From assembly GCF_002224125.1 (NCBI RefSeq), contig NZ_NCSM01000010.1, forward strand, positions 166,780-230,779: a DNA stretch of 64,000 bases. Reading direction: 5' to 3'. Under the pieces are notes generated by a model. That model searched no databases and was not told the origin of the DNA. It saw nothing but the letters and a program-made list of their open reading frames with translations. Made by a program: the position numbers and the translations under genes. The DNA is from Streptomyces sp. NBS 14/10 (GTDB lineage: Bacteria; Actinomycetota; Actinomycetes; Streptomycetales; Streptomycetaceae). This document shows, piece by piece, positions 47,661-55,624 of the stretch. Every line of letters starts with the position of its first letter. Position 1 is the first letter of the stretch.

Positions 47661-48952
47661 CGACCCCAGCCCTCCCGCTGCAGCCGCCGCTGCCCCCGCA
47701 CCCTCCCCGCCCCTCCCTGCCCCCGGCGGCGCCCCGCGCCAAGGCCGCCGCCCGCGTCGAAGCAGCCGTCATCCGCGCCCACGGCCGCGTCACGGGATCG
47801 GCGCTCGGCCCGTACCAGACCGCCGTGGTGAGGATCGGCTTCTCCTTCACCTGGCTGCTGTTCCTGCTGCGCGAATGGCCCCACCGCCAGGAGCTGTACG
47901 GGCCCGAGGGCCCGTGGAGCTGGGAGATGGCCCATCAGCTCATGGAGGGCAACGGCGCCTTCAGCGCGCTCATGTGGTCCGACAGCGGCCTGTGGTTCGA
48001 CACCGTCTACGCCCTCGCCGTCGTCTCCAGCGCGCTGCTCCTGCTCGGCTGGCGGACCCGCACCATGTCCGTGCTGTTCATGCTCGGCGTGATCTCCCTG
48101 CAGAACCGCAGCGTCTTCGTGGGGGACGGCGGCGACAACATCATCCACCTGGTGGCGATGTATCTGACGCTGACCCGGTGCGGGCGGGTGTGGTCCCTGG
48201 ACGCCCGCCGCGCGGCGCGGCGCGGGCCCGGGGCGCCGGAGCCGCGCGACACCACCGGGATCGTGCTGTGGGCGCTGACCGGGTCGGCCCTGCTGTGGGC
48301 GCAGCTGTTCACCGAAGCCCGTCTCGACTGGTCGGACTACGGCCCGCTCCCCGGCGTCGGCTGGGCCATGGCGCTGTGGGGGGTGTGGGCGGTGCTCGGC
48401 GCCTGGTGGCTCGTCCGGCGCTACGCACCCGGCGAACCGCGCACCCTCCTGGACATCCTCGCCAACCTCGTGCACAACGGCGCGGTGCTGGTGATCATGG
48501 GCGAGGTCTGTCTGCTGTACGCCTCCGCCGGCTGGTACAAGGTCCAGGGCTCGCGCTGGCAGGACGGCACCGCGCTCTACTACCCGCTGCACCTGGACTA
48601 CTTCTCGCCCTGGCCCGCGCTGGCCGATGTGCTGGCCGGCAGCGGCCTTGTGGTCATGGTGCTCACCTACGGCACGGTCATCGTGCAGGTCGCCTTTCCC
48701 TTCACGCTGCTGAACCGGCGGGTCAAGAACGTGATGCTCGTCCTGCTGGTGCTGGAGCACGTCGGGATCGCGGTGCTGCTGGGGCTGCCCTTCTTCTCCC
48801 TGGCCATGATCGCGGCGGATGCGATCTTCCTCCCGACGAACTTTCTGCGCTGGGTCGGGAGGCGGGCGGACAAGGTCCGCGACCGCGTCCGGGCGCAGAC
48901 GGTCCGGCTGCCGCGCCAGCGGACGGAGGAGAGCGCCGAGGGCCGACCGTAG
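47657..48952 (+). CDS. HTTM domain protein (vitamin K-dependent gamma-carboxylase-like)
   Basis: Multi-pass membrane protein related to the membrane part of gamma-glutamyl carboxylase. The 431-residue product has an N-terminal Pro-rich stretch, then about eight to ten hydrophobic segments with the family features AVVRIGFSFTWLLFLLREWPHRQELYG, GDGGDNIIHLVAMYL, LYASAGWYKVQGSRWQDGTALYYPLH and FLPTNFLRW. No luminal carboxylase domain is present. It is coupled to the DUF5819 gene, which may be its partner. The substrate is unknown. Confidence 0.88.
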   Translation: MTTPALPLQPPLPPHPPRPSLPPAAPRAKAAARVEAAVIRAHGRVTGSALGPYQTAVVRIGFSFTWLLFLLREWPHRQELYGPEGPWSWEMAHQLMEGNGAFSALMWSDSGLWFDTVYALAVVSSALLLLGWRTRTMSVLFMLGVISLQNRSVFVGDGGDNIIHLVAMYLTLTRCGRVWSLDARRAARRGPGAPEPRDTTGIVLWALTGSALLWAQLFTEARLDWSDYGPLPGVGWAMALWGVWAVLGAWWLVRRYAPGEPRTLLDILANLVHNGAVLVIMGEVCLLYASAGWYKVQGSRWQDGTALYYPLHLDYFSPWPALADVLAGSGLVVMVLTYGTVIVQVAFPFTLLNRRVKNVMLVLLVLEHVGIAVLLGLPFFSLAMIAADAIFLPTNFLRWVGRRADKVRDRVRAQTVRLPRQRTEESAEGRP

Positions 48953-48961
48953 GCTGTGGGC

Positions 48962-49738
48962 ATGGGTGACGACGAGGCCGTGACGGCCGTGCGGCGGTGG
49001 CATGAGGCCGCTGCGGGGACCGTGCTGCTGGATGGCTTCCATGCGCTGAAGCACGCGCTCCGGTTCGGCGCGGAGGTGCGGATCGCGGTCACGAGCGACA
49101 AGGCCGCCGCGCTCGCTCTCGCGGACGACCTGGCCGGGGACCTGACCGCGGTGATCGAGGAGCGTCTGGTCGAGGTGTCGGCCAGGACGCTGCGCGACCT
49201 TGTGCCGAGGGCCCATCCGACGCAGGTGGCCGCGCTGGCGGTCAGGCGCGATCGGCGGGGGAATCTGGACGAGCTGGCGGGGCCGTCCAGATCGGCGCCG
49301 GTCGTGGTGCTGGACAACCCGCGCAACCTGGGGAACGTGGGGGCCGTGGTGCGGCTCGCCGCCGGGTTCGGGGTCGCGGGGGTGGTCACCACCGGCGATA
49401 TCGACCCCTGGCATCCGAACGCCGTCCGGTCGGGTGCGGGGCTGCACTTCGCCACCGCCGTGGAGCGGCTGGCGAGCGATGACCTTCCGCCGGGGCCGCT
49501 GTACGCCCTGGATCCGGAGGGGGAGGACATCCGGTCCGTGGCCATCCCCGATGACGCGCTGCTCGCGTTCGGATCCGAGCGGCACGGGATCTCGCCGGAG
49601 GTGCGCAAGCGGGCCACCAGGCTGGTGGCCCTCCCCATGCGGCCTCAGGTGTCCAGCTACAACCTGGCCACCAGCGTGGCCATGGCGCTGTTCCACTGGG
49701 GAGGGCCGGCTCAGACCCCGCCGGCCCAGCCCAGGTGA
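48962..49738 (+). CDS. SpoU/TrmH family RNA 2'-O-ribose methyltransferase
   Basis: The 258-residue protein has an N-terminal substrate-binding domain and the SPOUT knot: motif 1 LDNPRNLGNVGAVVRLAAGFG, motif 2 LLAFGSERHGIS and motif 3 LPMRPQVSSYNLATSVAMALFHW. The target nucleotide (rRNA or tRNA) cannot be told. GTG 48956 is an alternative start. It follows the HTTM gene by 9 bp. Confidence 0.93.
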   Translation: MGDDEAVTAVRRWHEAAAGTVLLDGFHALKHALRFGAEVRIAVTSDKAAALALADDLAGDLTAVIEERLVEVSARTLRDLVPRAHPTQVAALAVRRDRRGNLDELAGPSRSAPVVVLDNPRNLGNVGAVVRLAAGFGVAGVVTTGDIDPWHPNAVRSGAGLHFATAVERLASDDLPPGPLYALDPEGEDIRSVAIPDDALLAFGSERHGISPEVRKRATRLVALPMRPQVSSYNLATSVAMALFHWGGPAQTPPAQPR

Positions 49739-49782
49739 GCGGCTGAGCCGGCGACGCGGAGGGCACCGGAGGCGCCGCGGCG

Positions 49783-51504
49783 CTACAGCGGGCGGCGGAC
49801 CTCGACCATGCGGAAGCGGGAGGCCACGAACGCCCCGTCGCACAAGGTGGCGTTGGCCGAAGGGTTGCCGCCCGAGCCGTGGAAGTCGGAGAAGGCCGCC
49901 GTCTGGTTGACGTAGATCCCACCGGTCAGATTCAGCGACAGCTGGGCGCACTCCTCCAGACACGCCTCCTCGATCAGCCGCTCGGCGTCCGGGGAGGTGG
50001 TGTACGCCCCGACGGTCATCGCGCCCTTGTCGCGGATGGTGCGGCGCAGCAGGTCGACCGTGTCCGCCGTGGAGTCCATGGCGACGGCGAAGGACACCGG
50101 GCCGAAGCATTCGGAGAGGTAGGGCGCTTCCGCGTCGGCCGCCTCCCAGAACTTCCGGGCGCCGTCGGCCTTGACGATCACGGGGGTGCGGACCGTGGCG
50201 TCGGGGAAGTCGGGGTGGGTCACCGAGCGGGAGGCGAGGGCGGCCGCGCCGAGGCCGGGGGCGGCCTCGAGCCGCTCCTTGACCCCGGGGTTCACGATCG
50301 CGCCGAGCAGGGCATTCGCCCGCGCGTCGTCGCCCAGCAGGCGCTCGACGGCCGCCGCCAGATCGGCGACCACCTCGTCGTACGACTTGGGGCCGGCGTC
50401 CGTGGCGATGCCGTCCCGGGGGATCAGCAGGTTCTGCGGGGTGGTGCACATCTGGCCGCAGTACAGGGACAGGGAGAAGGCCAGATTGTCCAGCATGCCC
50501 TGGTAGTCATCGGCGGAGTCGATCACGACCGTGTTGACGCCGGCCTTCTCGGTGAAGACCTGGGCCTGGCGGGCGTGGGTCTCCAGCCAGTCGCCGAAGG
50601 CGGTGGAGCCCGTGTAGTCGATGACGCGGATCTCGGGGCGCACGGCGAGCACCTTGGCCAGGCCCTCGTCCTGCTGCTCGGCGGCCAGGGCCACCAGATT
50701 GGGGTCGAAGCCCGCCTCCCGCAGCACCTCGCGCGCCACCCGGACGGTCAGGGCCAGCGGCAGCACGGCCCGGGGGTGCGGCTTGACCAAGACCGCGTTT
50801 CCCGTGGCCAGGGAGGCGAACAGGCCGGGGTAGCCGTTCCACGTCGGGAACGTGTTGCACCCGATGACCAGGGCGATGCCGCGGGGGACGGCCGTGAAGG
50901 TCTTGCGCAGCCGCAGCGGATCGCGCTTGCCCTGCGGCTTGGTCCACTCGGCCGCCGCGGGGGTGCGTGTCTGCTCCGCGAAGGCATAGGCCACCGCCTC
51001 CAGGCCGCGGTCCTGGGCATGCGGCCCGCCGGCCTGGAACGCCATCATGTACGCCTGACCGCTGGTGTGCATGACGGTATGGGCGAACTCATGGGAGCGG
51101 GCGCTGATCCGGGCCAGGATCTCCAGGCAGACCATGGCTCGCGCCTCGGGGCCCGCGTCCCGCCAGGCCGGCATCCCGGCCCGCATCGCCGGGAGCAGCA
51201 CCTCGATGTCCGGGTGCGGATACTCCACCCCCAGCTCGATGCCGTACGGCGAGGTCTCGGTGGCGGTCCAGCCGTCCGTGCCGGGCTGGTCCAGCTCGAA
51301 GTGCCGGCCGCGGAGCTCGTCGAAGGCCGTCTGGCCCTCGGCGGGGCTCAGGCTCTCCCGCCCGCTCGCGTCGGCCCCTCCGTAAGCCTTTGGGTGCTCG
51401 GGGTGCGGCGACCAGTACGCACGGGTACGGATGGCCTCCAGAGCCTGGTCGAGGGTGGGGCGGTGCTGCTCGGTCAACTGCGCTGTGGTGAGTCCGGCGG
51501 TCAC
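49783..51504 (-). CDS. paaN: Phenylacetate degradation aldehyde dehydrogenase PaaN
   Basis: Oxidises the semialdehyde formed after oxepin-CoA ring opening. The 573-residue protein is an aldehyde dehydrogenase with FTEKAGVNTVVID (glutamate region) and the nucleophilic Cys in SLYCGQMCTTPQN. VIGCNTFPTWNGYPGLFASLATGNAVLVKPHP is characteristic of this subfamily. It lacks the C-terminal hydratase (MaoC-like) domain of E. coli PaaZ, so ring hydrolysis needs another protein. It is divergent from paaH across operator 2. Confidence 0.92.
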   Translation of the reverse strand: MTAGLTTAQLTEQHRPTLDQALEAIRTRAYWSPHPEHPKAYGGADASGRESLSPAEGQTAFDELRGRHFELDQPGTDGWTATETSPYGIELGVEYPHPDIEVLLPAMRAGMPAWRDAGPEARAMVCLEILARISARSHEFAHTVMHTSGQAYMMAFQAGGPHAQDRGLEAVAYAFAEQTRTPAAAEWTKPQGKRDPLRLRKTFTAVPRGIALVIGCNTFPTWNGYPGLFASLATGNAVLVKPHPRAVLPLALTVRVAREVLREAGFDPNLVALAAEQQDEGLAKVLAVRPEIRVIDYTGSTAFGDWLETHARQAQVFTEKAGVNTVVIDSADDYQGMLDNLAFSLSLYCGQMCTTPQNLLIPRDGIATDAGPKSYDEVVADLAAAVERLLGDDARANALLGAIVNPGVKERLEAAPGLGAAALASRSVTHPDFPDATVRTPVIVKADGARKFWEAADAEAPYLSECFGPVSFAVAMDSTADTVDLLRRTIRDKGAMTVGAYTTSPDAERLIEEACLEECAQLSLNLTGGIYVNQTAAFSDFHGSGGNPSANATLCDGAFVASRFRMVEVRRPL

Positions 51505-51577
51505 GACTGACCAACTCCTCGTCGAGCTGGGATTGAGCTGAGCGGGAGACGACGGCCTGGCCGTCAGAGTTAGAGTA

Positions 51578-51591
51578 ACCGAACGATCGGT
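51578..51591. promoter_or_regulatory. PaaR-type operator 2, between paaN and paaH
   Basis: ACCGAACGATCGGT matches ACCGNNCGNNCGGT perfectly. It sits 74 bp upstream of paaN and 57 bp upstream of paaH, so one site can control both directions. Confidence 0.75.
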
Positions 51592-51615
51592 CGGGACAAG
51601 AGGGCCTGGCGCACC

Positions 51616-51624
51616 TGTGGATAA
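51616..51624 (-). promoter_or_regulatory. Perfect DnaA box upstream of paaH
   Basis: TGTGGATAA, the exact complement of TTATCCACA, lies 24 bp before the paaH start and 24 bp from operator 2. Confidence 0.6.
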
Positions 51625-51647
51625 CTTCGTCCGAGAGGATCAGCGGC

Positions 51648-53201
51648 ATGACTGCGATCGACCGGAGGACCGAACCCGCCGGCACCGTCGCCGTGGTCGG
51701 CACCGGCACCATGGGCCAGGGAATCGCGCAGGTCGCGCTGGTCGCCGGACACCCCGTACGGCTCTATGACGCCGCTCCCGGCCGCGCCGCGCAGGCCGCC
51801 GACGCCATCGCCGCCCGCCTGGAGCGGCTGGTCGACAAGGGGCGGCTCGCCCCCGCCGCCCGGGACGCCGCCCTGGGCCGGCTCACCCCGGTCACCGGGC
51901 TCGCCGGGCTCGCGGACGCCGAGCTTGCGATCGAGGCGATCCTGGAGGACCTGGGCGCCAAGCAGCAGCTGTTCACCGCCCTCGAATCGGTCGTCTCCGA
52001 CGACTGTCTGCTCGCCACCAACACCTCCTCCCTGTCCGTCACCGCCGTCGCGGGCGCCCTACGTCGCCCCGGCCGCCTCCTGGGCCTGCACTTCTTCAAC
52101 CCCGCACCGCTGCTGCCGCTGGTCGAGTTGGTCCGCGGTTTCGCGACGGACCAGGCCGCCGCCGACCGGGCGTACGAGACCGTCGCGGCCTGGGGCAAGA
52201 CCCCGGTGTGCTGCGCCGACACCCCCGGCTTCATCGTCAATCGGATCGCCCGCCCCTTCTACGCCGAGGCCCTTCGCGTCCACGAGGAGGGCGCCGCCGA
52301 CCCGGCCACCGTCGATGCCGTGCTGCGCGGATGCGGCGGGTTCGCGATGGGCCCGTTCGAGCTGACCGACCTGATCGGACAGGACGTGAACGAGGCCGTC
52401 ACCCGGTCGGTGTGGGACGCGATGTTCCACGATCCGAAGTTCACCCCGTCCCTCGCTCAGCGGCGGCTCGTCGACGCGGGCCTGTACGGGCGTAAAGCGG
52501 GCCGGGGCTGGTACGACTACGCCGAGGGCGCGCCGTCCCCCGAGCCGCACACCGCCGAGCCGTGCCGGGCCCCTTCGATGGTCGTGGTCCACATGGGACC
52601 GGGGCGTGGATCGGGGCCGGCAGGGGAGCTGCCGCGGCTGATCGAGGAGGCGGGGATCACGGTCACCTGGGAGGACCTGGCCGCCGACGCTCCGCCCGGA
52701 GGCTTCATCGCCCTGCCCGACGGCACCCGCCTGGCTCTCACCGACGGCTCGTCGGCCACCGTCGGTTCCCCCGTCCCGTGCATCCGGTTCGACCTGGCGC
52801 TGGACTACCGCACCGCCACCCGGATGGCCCTCGCCCCCGGGGAAACCGTCTCTCCCGAGGCCGTGCGGGCCGCGACCGGGCTCTTCCAGGCGCTCGGGAA
52901 GAAGGTCAGCGTCATCCAGGACGTCCCCGGCATGATCGTGGCCCGTACGGTCGCGATGCTCGCCGACTTCGCCATGGACGCCGCCGCGCGCCGGGTGGCG
53001 AGCCCGGAGGACATCGACACCGCGATGCGACTGGGCGTGAACTACCCTCTCGGGCCGCTGCGTTGGGGGAGCGAGCTCGGTGCGCGCTGGGTACGCGACG
53101 TAATGTTGAACCTTCACCAGGCCTATCCCACCGGCCGCTACGCCCCGTCCCAACCGCTGATGCGGCGCGCGGTCGCCGAAGAAGAACAGTTCTCATCATG
53201 A
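51648..53201 (+). CDS. paaH: 3-hydroxyacyl-CoA dehydrogenase PaaH
   Basis: Oxidises 3-hydroxyadipyl-CoA in the phenylacetate pathway. The 517-residue protein has the NAD motif VAVVGTGTMGQGIAQVA (15-31), EAILEDLGAKQQLF, LATNTSSLSVTAVAG, the active-site His of GLHFFNPAPLLPLVE and the C-terminal dimerisation domain TPGFIVNRIARPFYAEALRV and KAGRGWYDYA. A second 3HCDH C-terminal-like repeat (about 380-510) is present, as in PaaH. Its stop overlaps the TetR gene by ATGA. Confidence 0.94.
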   Translation: MTAIDRRTEPAGTVAVVGTGTMGQGIAQVALVAGHPVRLYDAAPGRAAQAADAIAARLERLVDKGRLAPAARDAALGRLTPVTGLAGLADAELAIEAILEDLGAKQQLFTALESVVSDDCLLATNTSSLSVTAVAGALRRPGRLLGLHFFNPAPLLPLVELVRGFATDQAAADRAYETVAAWGKTPVCCADTPGFIVNRIARPFYAEALRVHEEGAADPATVDAVLRGCGGFAMGPFELTDLIGQDVNEAVTRSVWDAMFHDPKFTPSLAQRRLVDAGLYGRKAGRGWYDYAEGAPSPEPHTAEPCRAPSMVVVHMGPGRGSGPAGELPRLIEEAGITVTWEDLAADAPPGGFIALPDGTRLALTDGSSATVGSPVPCIRFDLALDYRTATRMALAPGETVSPEAVRAATGLFQALGKKVSVIQDVPGMIVARTVAMLADFAMDAAARRVASPEDIDTAMRLGVNYPLGPLRWGSELGARWVRDVMLNLHQAYPTGRYAPSQPLMRRAVAEEEQFSS

Positions 53202-53785
53202 CCATGCCGAAGCGCGACACCTACACCCCCGAATCGCTGCTCGCGGTCGCCGTGGAGGTGTTCAACGAGCGTGGCTACGACGGCACGTCCATGGAGCACC
53301 TTTCGCGCGCCGCCGGGATCTCCAAATCGTCCATCTACCACCACGTCAAAGGCAAGGAAGAGCTGCTGCGGCTGGCCATAAGCCGCGCCCTCGACGGGCT
53401 GTTCGGCATCCTCCAGGAGCCGGAGGCGCGCGACGGGCGGGCGGTCCAGCGGCTGGAGCATGTGACCCGGCGGACCACCGAGGTGCTGATGGCGGAGCTG
53501 CCGTACGTCACCCTGCTGCTGCGCGTGCGCGGGAACACGGACACCGAGCGGTGGGCCATGGCCCGGCGGCGGGGTTTCGACCATGAGGTCGCCGAACTGG
53601 TCAAACAGGCCGTGGCGGACGGGGACCTGCGGCCGGACGTGGACGCCCGGCTGGCGACCCGGCTGCTCTTCGGCATGATCAATTCGATCGTGGAGTGGTA
53701 CCGGCCGGGCCGGGGCGGGGCCGCGACCGTGGATGAGGTGGCCGACGCGGTGGTCCGCACGGCCTTCGCGGGGCTGCGTGTCTGA
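53198..53785 (+). CDS. paaR: TetR-family regulator, PaaR-like
   Basis: The 195-residue protein has an N-terminal TetR HTH (YTPESLLAVAVEVFNERGYDGTSMEHLSRAAGISKSSIYHHVKGKEELLRLA) and a helical ligand-binding domain. It is translationally coupled to paaH (ATGA), whose promoter contains a PaaR-type operator. Actinobacterial PaaR is a TetR protein that releases DNA on binding phenylacetyl-CoA. Assignment rests on family, location and the operator sites; ligand specificity is not visible. Confidence 0.85.
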   Translation: MTMPKRDTYTPESLLAVAVEVFNERGYDGTSMEHLSRAAGISKSSIYHHVKGKEELLRLAISRALDGLFGILQEPEARDGRAVQRLEHVTRRTTEVLMAELPYVTLLLRVRGNTDTERWAMARRRGFDHEVAELVKQAVADGDLRPDVDARLATRLLFGMINSIVEWYRPGRGGAATVDEVADAVVRTAFAGLRV

Positions 53786-53835
53786 GGCCTCGCCCGGGGG
53801 GCACCTCCCAGCGGTAGCTGGGGGAGAGCCGAGCC

Positions 53836-54327
53836 TCAGAAGAGATCGGAGTCGAGGTCGGTCTCCTCGAAGACCAGCAGCGTCCGCGTGCTCAGCACCT
53901 CGGGTATGGCCTGGATACGGGTGAGGACCAGCTCGCGCAGTGAGCGGTTGTCCTCGGTGTGGACCAGCAGCAGCACATCGAAGTCCCCGCTGACCAGGGC
54001 GATATGCGCGGCGCCCGGAAGCTGCCTGAGCTGTTCGCGGACCGTGCGCCACGAGTTCTGCACGATCTTCAACGTGATGTACGCCGACGCGCCCTGCCCG
54101 GCCCGCTCCTGGTCCACCCGGGCGCTGAAGCCGCGGATCACCCCGTCGTCGATGAGGCGGTTGATGCGGGCGTAGGCATTGGCGCGCGAGACGTGTACCC
54201 GCTCGGCCACGGAGCGTATCGAGGCGCGGCCATCCGCCCGGAGCATGCGCACGATGTCGCGGTCGATCGAGTCCAGTGGACGGGCGGGAGGCTTGTCGTC
54301 CGGATTGGCCATCTGTTCGCCCGGCAT
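53836..54327 (-). CDS. bkdR: Lrp/AsnC family regulator, BkdR-like
   Basis: The 163-residue protein has an N-terminal HTH (LDSIDRDIVRMLRADGRASIRSVAERVHVSRANAYARINRLIDDGVI) and a C-terminal RAM effector domain (AYITLKIVQNSW to RIQAIPEVLSTRTLLVFEE). ATG 54327 is preceded by GGGGAGG. In Streptomyces an Lrp-type BkdR next to branched-chain keto acid dehydrogenase genes controls them; the divergent position here supports the same role. Confidence 0.88.
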   Translation of the reverse strand: MPGEQMANPDDKPPARPLDSIDRDIVRMLRADGRASIRSVAERVHVSRANAYARINRLIDDGVIRGFSARVDQERAGQGASAYITLKIVQNSWRTVREQLRQLPGAAHIALVSGDFDVLLLVHTEDNRSLRELVLTRIQAIPEVLSTRTLLVFEETDLDSDLF

Positions 54328-54385
54328 ACCGCCCCGCCTCCCCTTCATGGACGTCCTGGCCACATCTCATGTCCTGCTGAACCGT

Positions 54386-54394
54386 TTGTCCACA
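54386..54394 (+). promoter_or_regulatory. Perfect DnaA box in the bkdR-bkdA region
   Basis: TTGTCCACA lies 59 bp upstream of the bkdR start and 35 bp from operator 3. Confidence 0.6.
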
Positions 54395-54428
54395 GGCTGA
54401 GGCCGCCTGTAGCCAAAATGCGTCATCG

Positions 54429-54442
54429 ACCGAACAATCGGT
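54429..54442. promoter_or_regulatory. PaaR-type operator 3, upstream of the 2-oxoacid dehydrogenase operon
   Basis: ACCGAACAATCGGT matches ACCGNNCGNNCGGT except for A in place of the central G. It lies 52 bp upstream of the E1 alpha ATG and about 100 bp upstream of bkdR. Confidence 0.6.
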
Positions 54443-54493
54443 AGGGAGGGGCCTGCCCGCCCCATCAGCTCTCTGCCCGCAGGAGGTCGCGCC

Positions 54494-55624
54494 ATGACGG
54501 TCCTTGAGCAGCCCGGTGCCTATCGGCCTACTCCCCCGCCCGCCTGGCAGCCGCGGGTCGACGCCGCGCCGCTGCTGCCCGATGCCGAGCCGTACCGCCT
54601 GCTGGGCACCGATGCCGCGGCCGATATCGACCCGGCCCTGCTGACCCGGCTCTACGGAGAGCTGGTGCGCGGCCGCCGGTACAACACGCAGGCCACCGCC
54701 CTGACCCGGCAGGGCCGGCTCGCCGTATACCCCTCCTCCACCGGGCAGGAGGCCTGCCAGGTCGCCGCCGGCCTTGTGCTGCGCGACCAGGACTGGCTCT
54801 TCCCCAGCTACCGCGACACCCTCGCCGCCGTCGTGCGCGGGCTCGACCCGGTGCATGCCCTCACCCTGCTGCGCGGCGACTGGCACTCCGGCTACGACCC
54901 GCGCGACCACCGGGTGGCCCCGCTGTGCACCCCGCTGGCCACCCAGCTGCCGCATGCGGTCGGCCTGGCGCACGCCGCCCGCCTCAAGGGCGACGACGTG
55001 GTGGCGCTGGCCCTGGTCGGCGACGGCGGGACCAGTGAGGGCGACTTCCATGAGGCGCTGAACTTCGCGGCGGTGTGGCGGGCCCCCGTCGTCTTCCTCA
55101 TCCAGAACAACGGCTTCGCGATCTCCGTCCCGCTCGCCAAGCAGACCGCCGCCCCCTCGCTCGCCCATAAGGCCGTCGGATACGGCATGCCCGGCCGGCT
55201 CGTCGACGGAAACGACGCGGTGGCCGTGCACCAGGTCCTGGGCGAGGCCGTCCGCCGGGCGCGCGCGGGCGGCGGCCCCACCCTGGTGGAAGCCGTCACC
55301 TACCGCCTCGAGGCCCACACCAACGCCGACGACGCCACCCGCTACCGCTCCGACGCCGAGGTGGAGGCCTGGCGCGCCCACGACCCCATCACCCTGCTGG
55401 AGGAAGCGATGCGCGACCGCGGCCTGCTCGACGACCAGGCCGTACAGGCCGCGCGCGACGCCGCCGAGCGGATGGCCGCCGATCTGCGGACGCGGATGCA
55501 CCAGGACCCGGCCCTGGACCCGATGGACCTCTTCGAGGATGTCTACGCCGAGAAGACCGGCCAGCTGCGCGAGCAGGCGGACGCGTTGCGGGCGGAGCTC
55601 GCCGCGGAGGAGGGCGAGCGATGA
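54494..55624 (+). CDS. bkdA: 2-oxoacid dehydrogenase E1 component, alpha subunit
   Basis: Thiamine-diphosphate-dependent decarboxylase of branched-chain or related 2-oxoacids. The 376-residue protein has the ThDP motif GDGGTSEGDFHEALNFAAVWRAPVVFLIQNNGFAIS (read in parts) and the phosphorylation-loop-like region YRLEAHTNADDATRYR. CAGGAGG precedes ATG 54494. E1 beta overlaps by 4 bp. Substrate (branched-chain, pyruvate or phenylpyruvate) cannot be set by sequence. Confidence 0.9.
   Translation: MTVLEQPGAYRPTPPPAWQPRVDAAPLLPDAEPYRLLGTDAAADIDPALLTRLYGELVRGRRYNTQATALTRQGRLAVYPSSTGQEACQVAAGLVLRDQDWLFPSYRDTLAAVVRGLDPVHALTLLRGDWHSGYDPRDHRVAPLCTPLATQLPHAVGLAHAARLKGDDVVALALVGDGGTSEGDFHEALNFAAVWRAPVVFLIQNNGFAISVPLAKQTAAPSLAHKAVGYGMPGRLVDGNDAVAVHQVLGEAVRRARAGGGPTLVEAVTYRLEAHTNADDATRYRSDAEVEAWRAHDPITLLEEAMRDRGLLDDQAVQAARDAAERMAADLRTRMHQDPALDPMDLFEDVYAEKTGQLREQADALRAELAAEEGER

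Noticed and set aside
47396..50449. A 1017-codon minus-strand frame across HTTM, SpoU and paaN
   Set aside because: It overlaps three recognisable genes, has Arg/Gly/Pro-rich artefactual composition and no domain.
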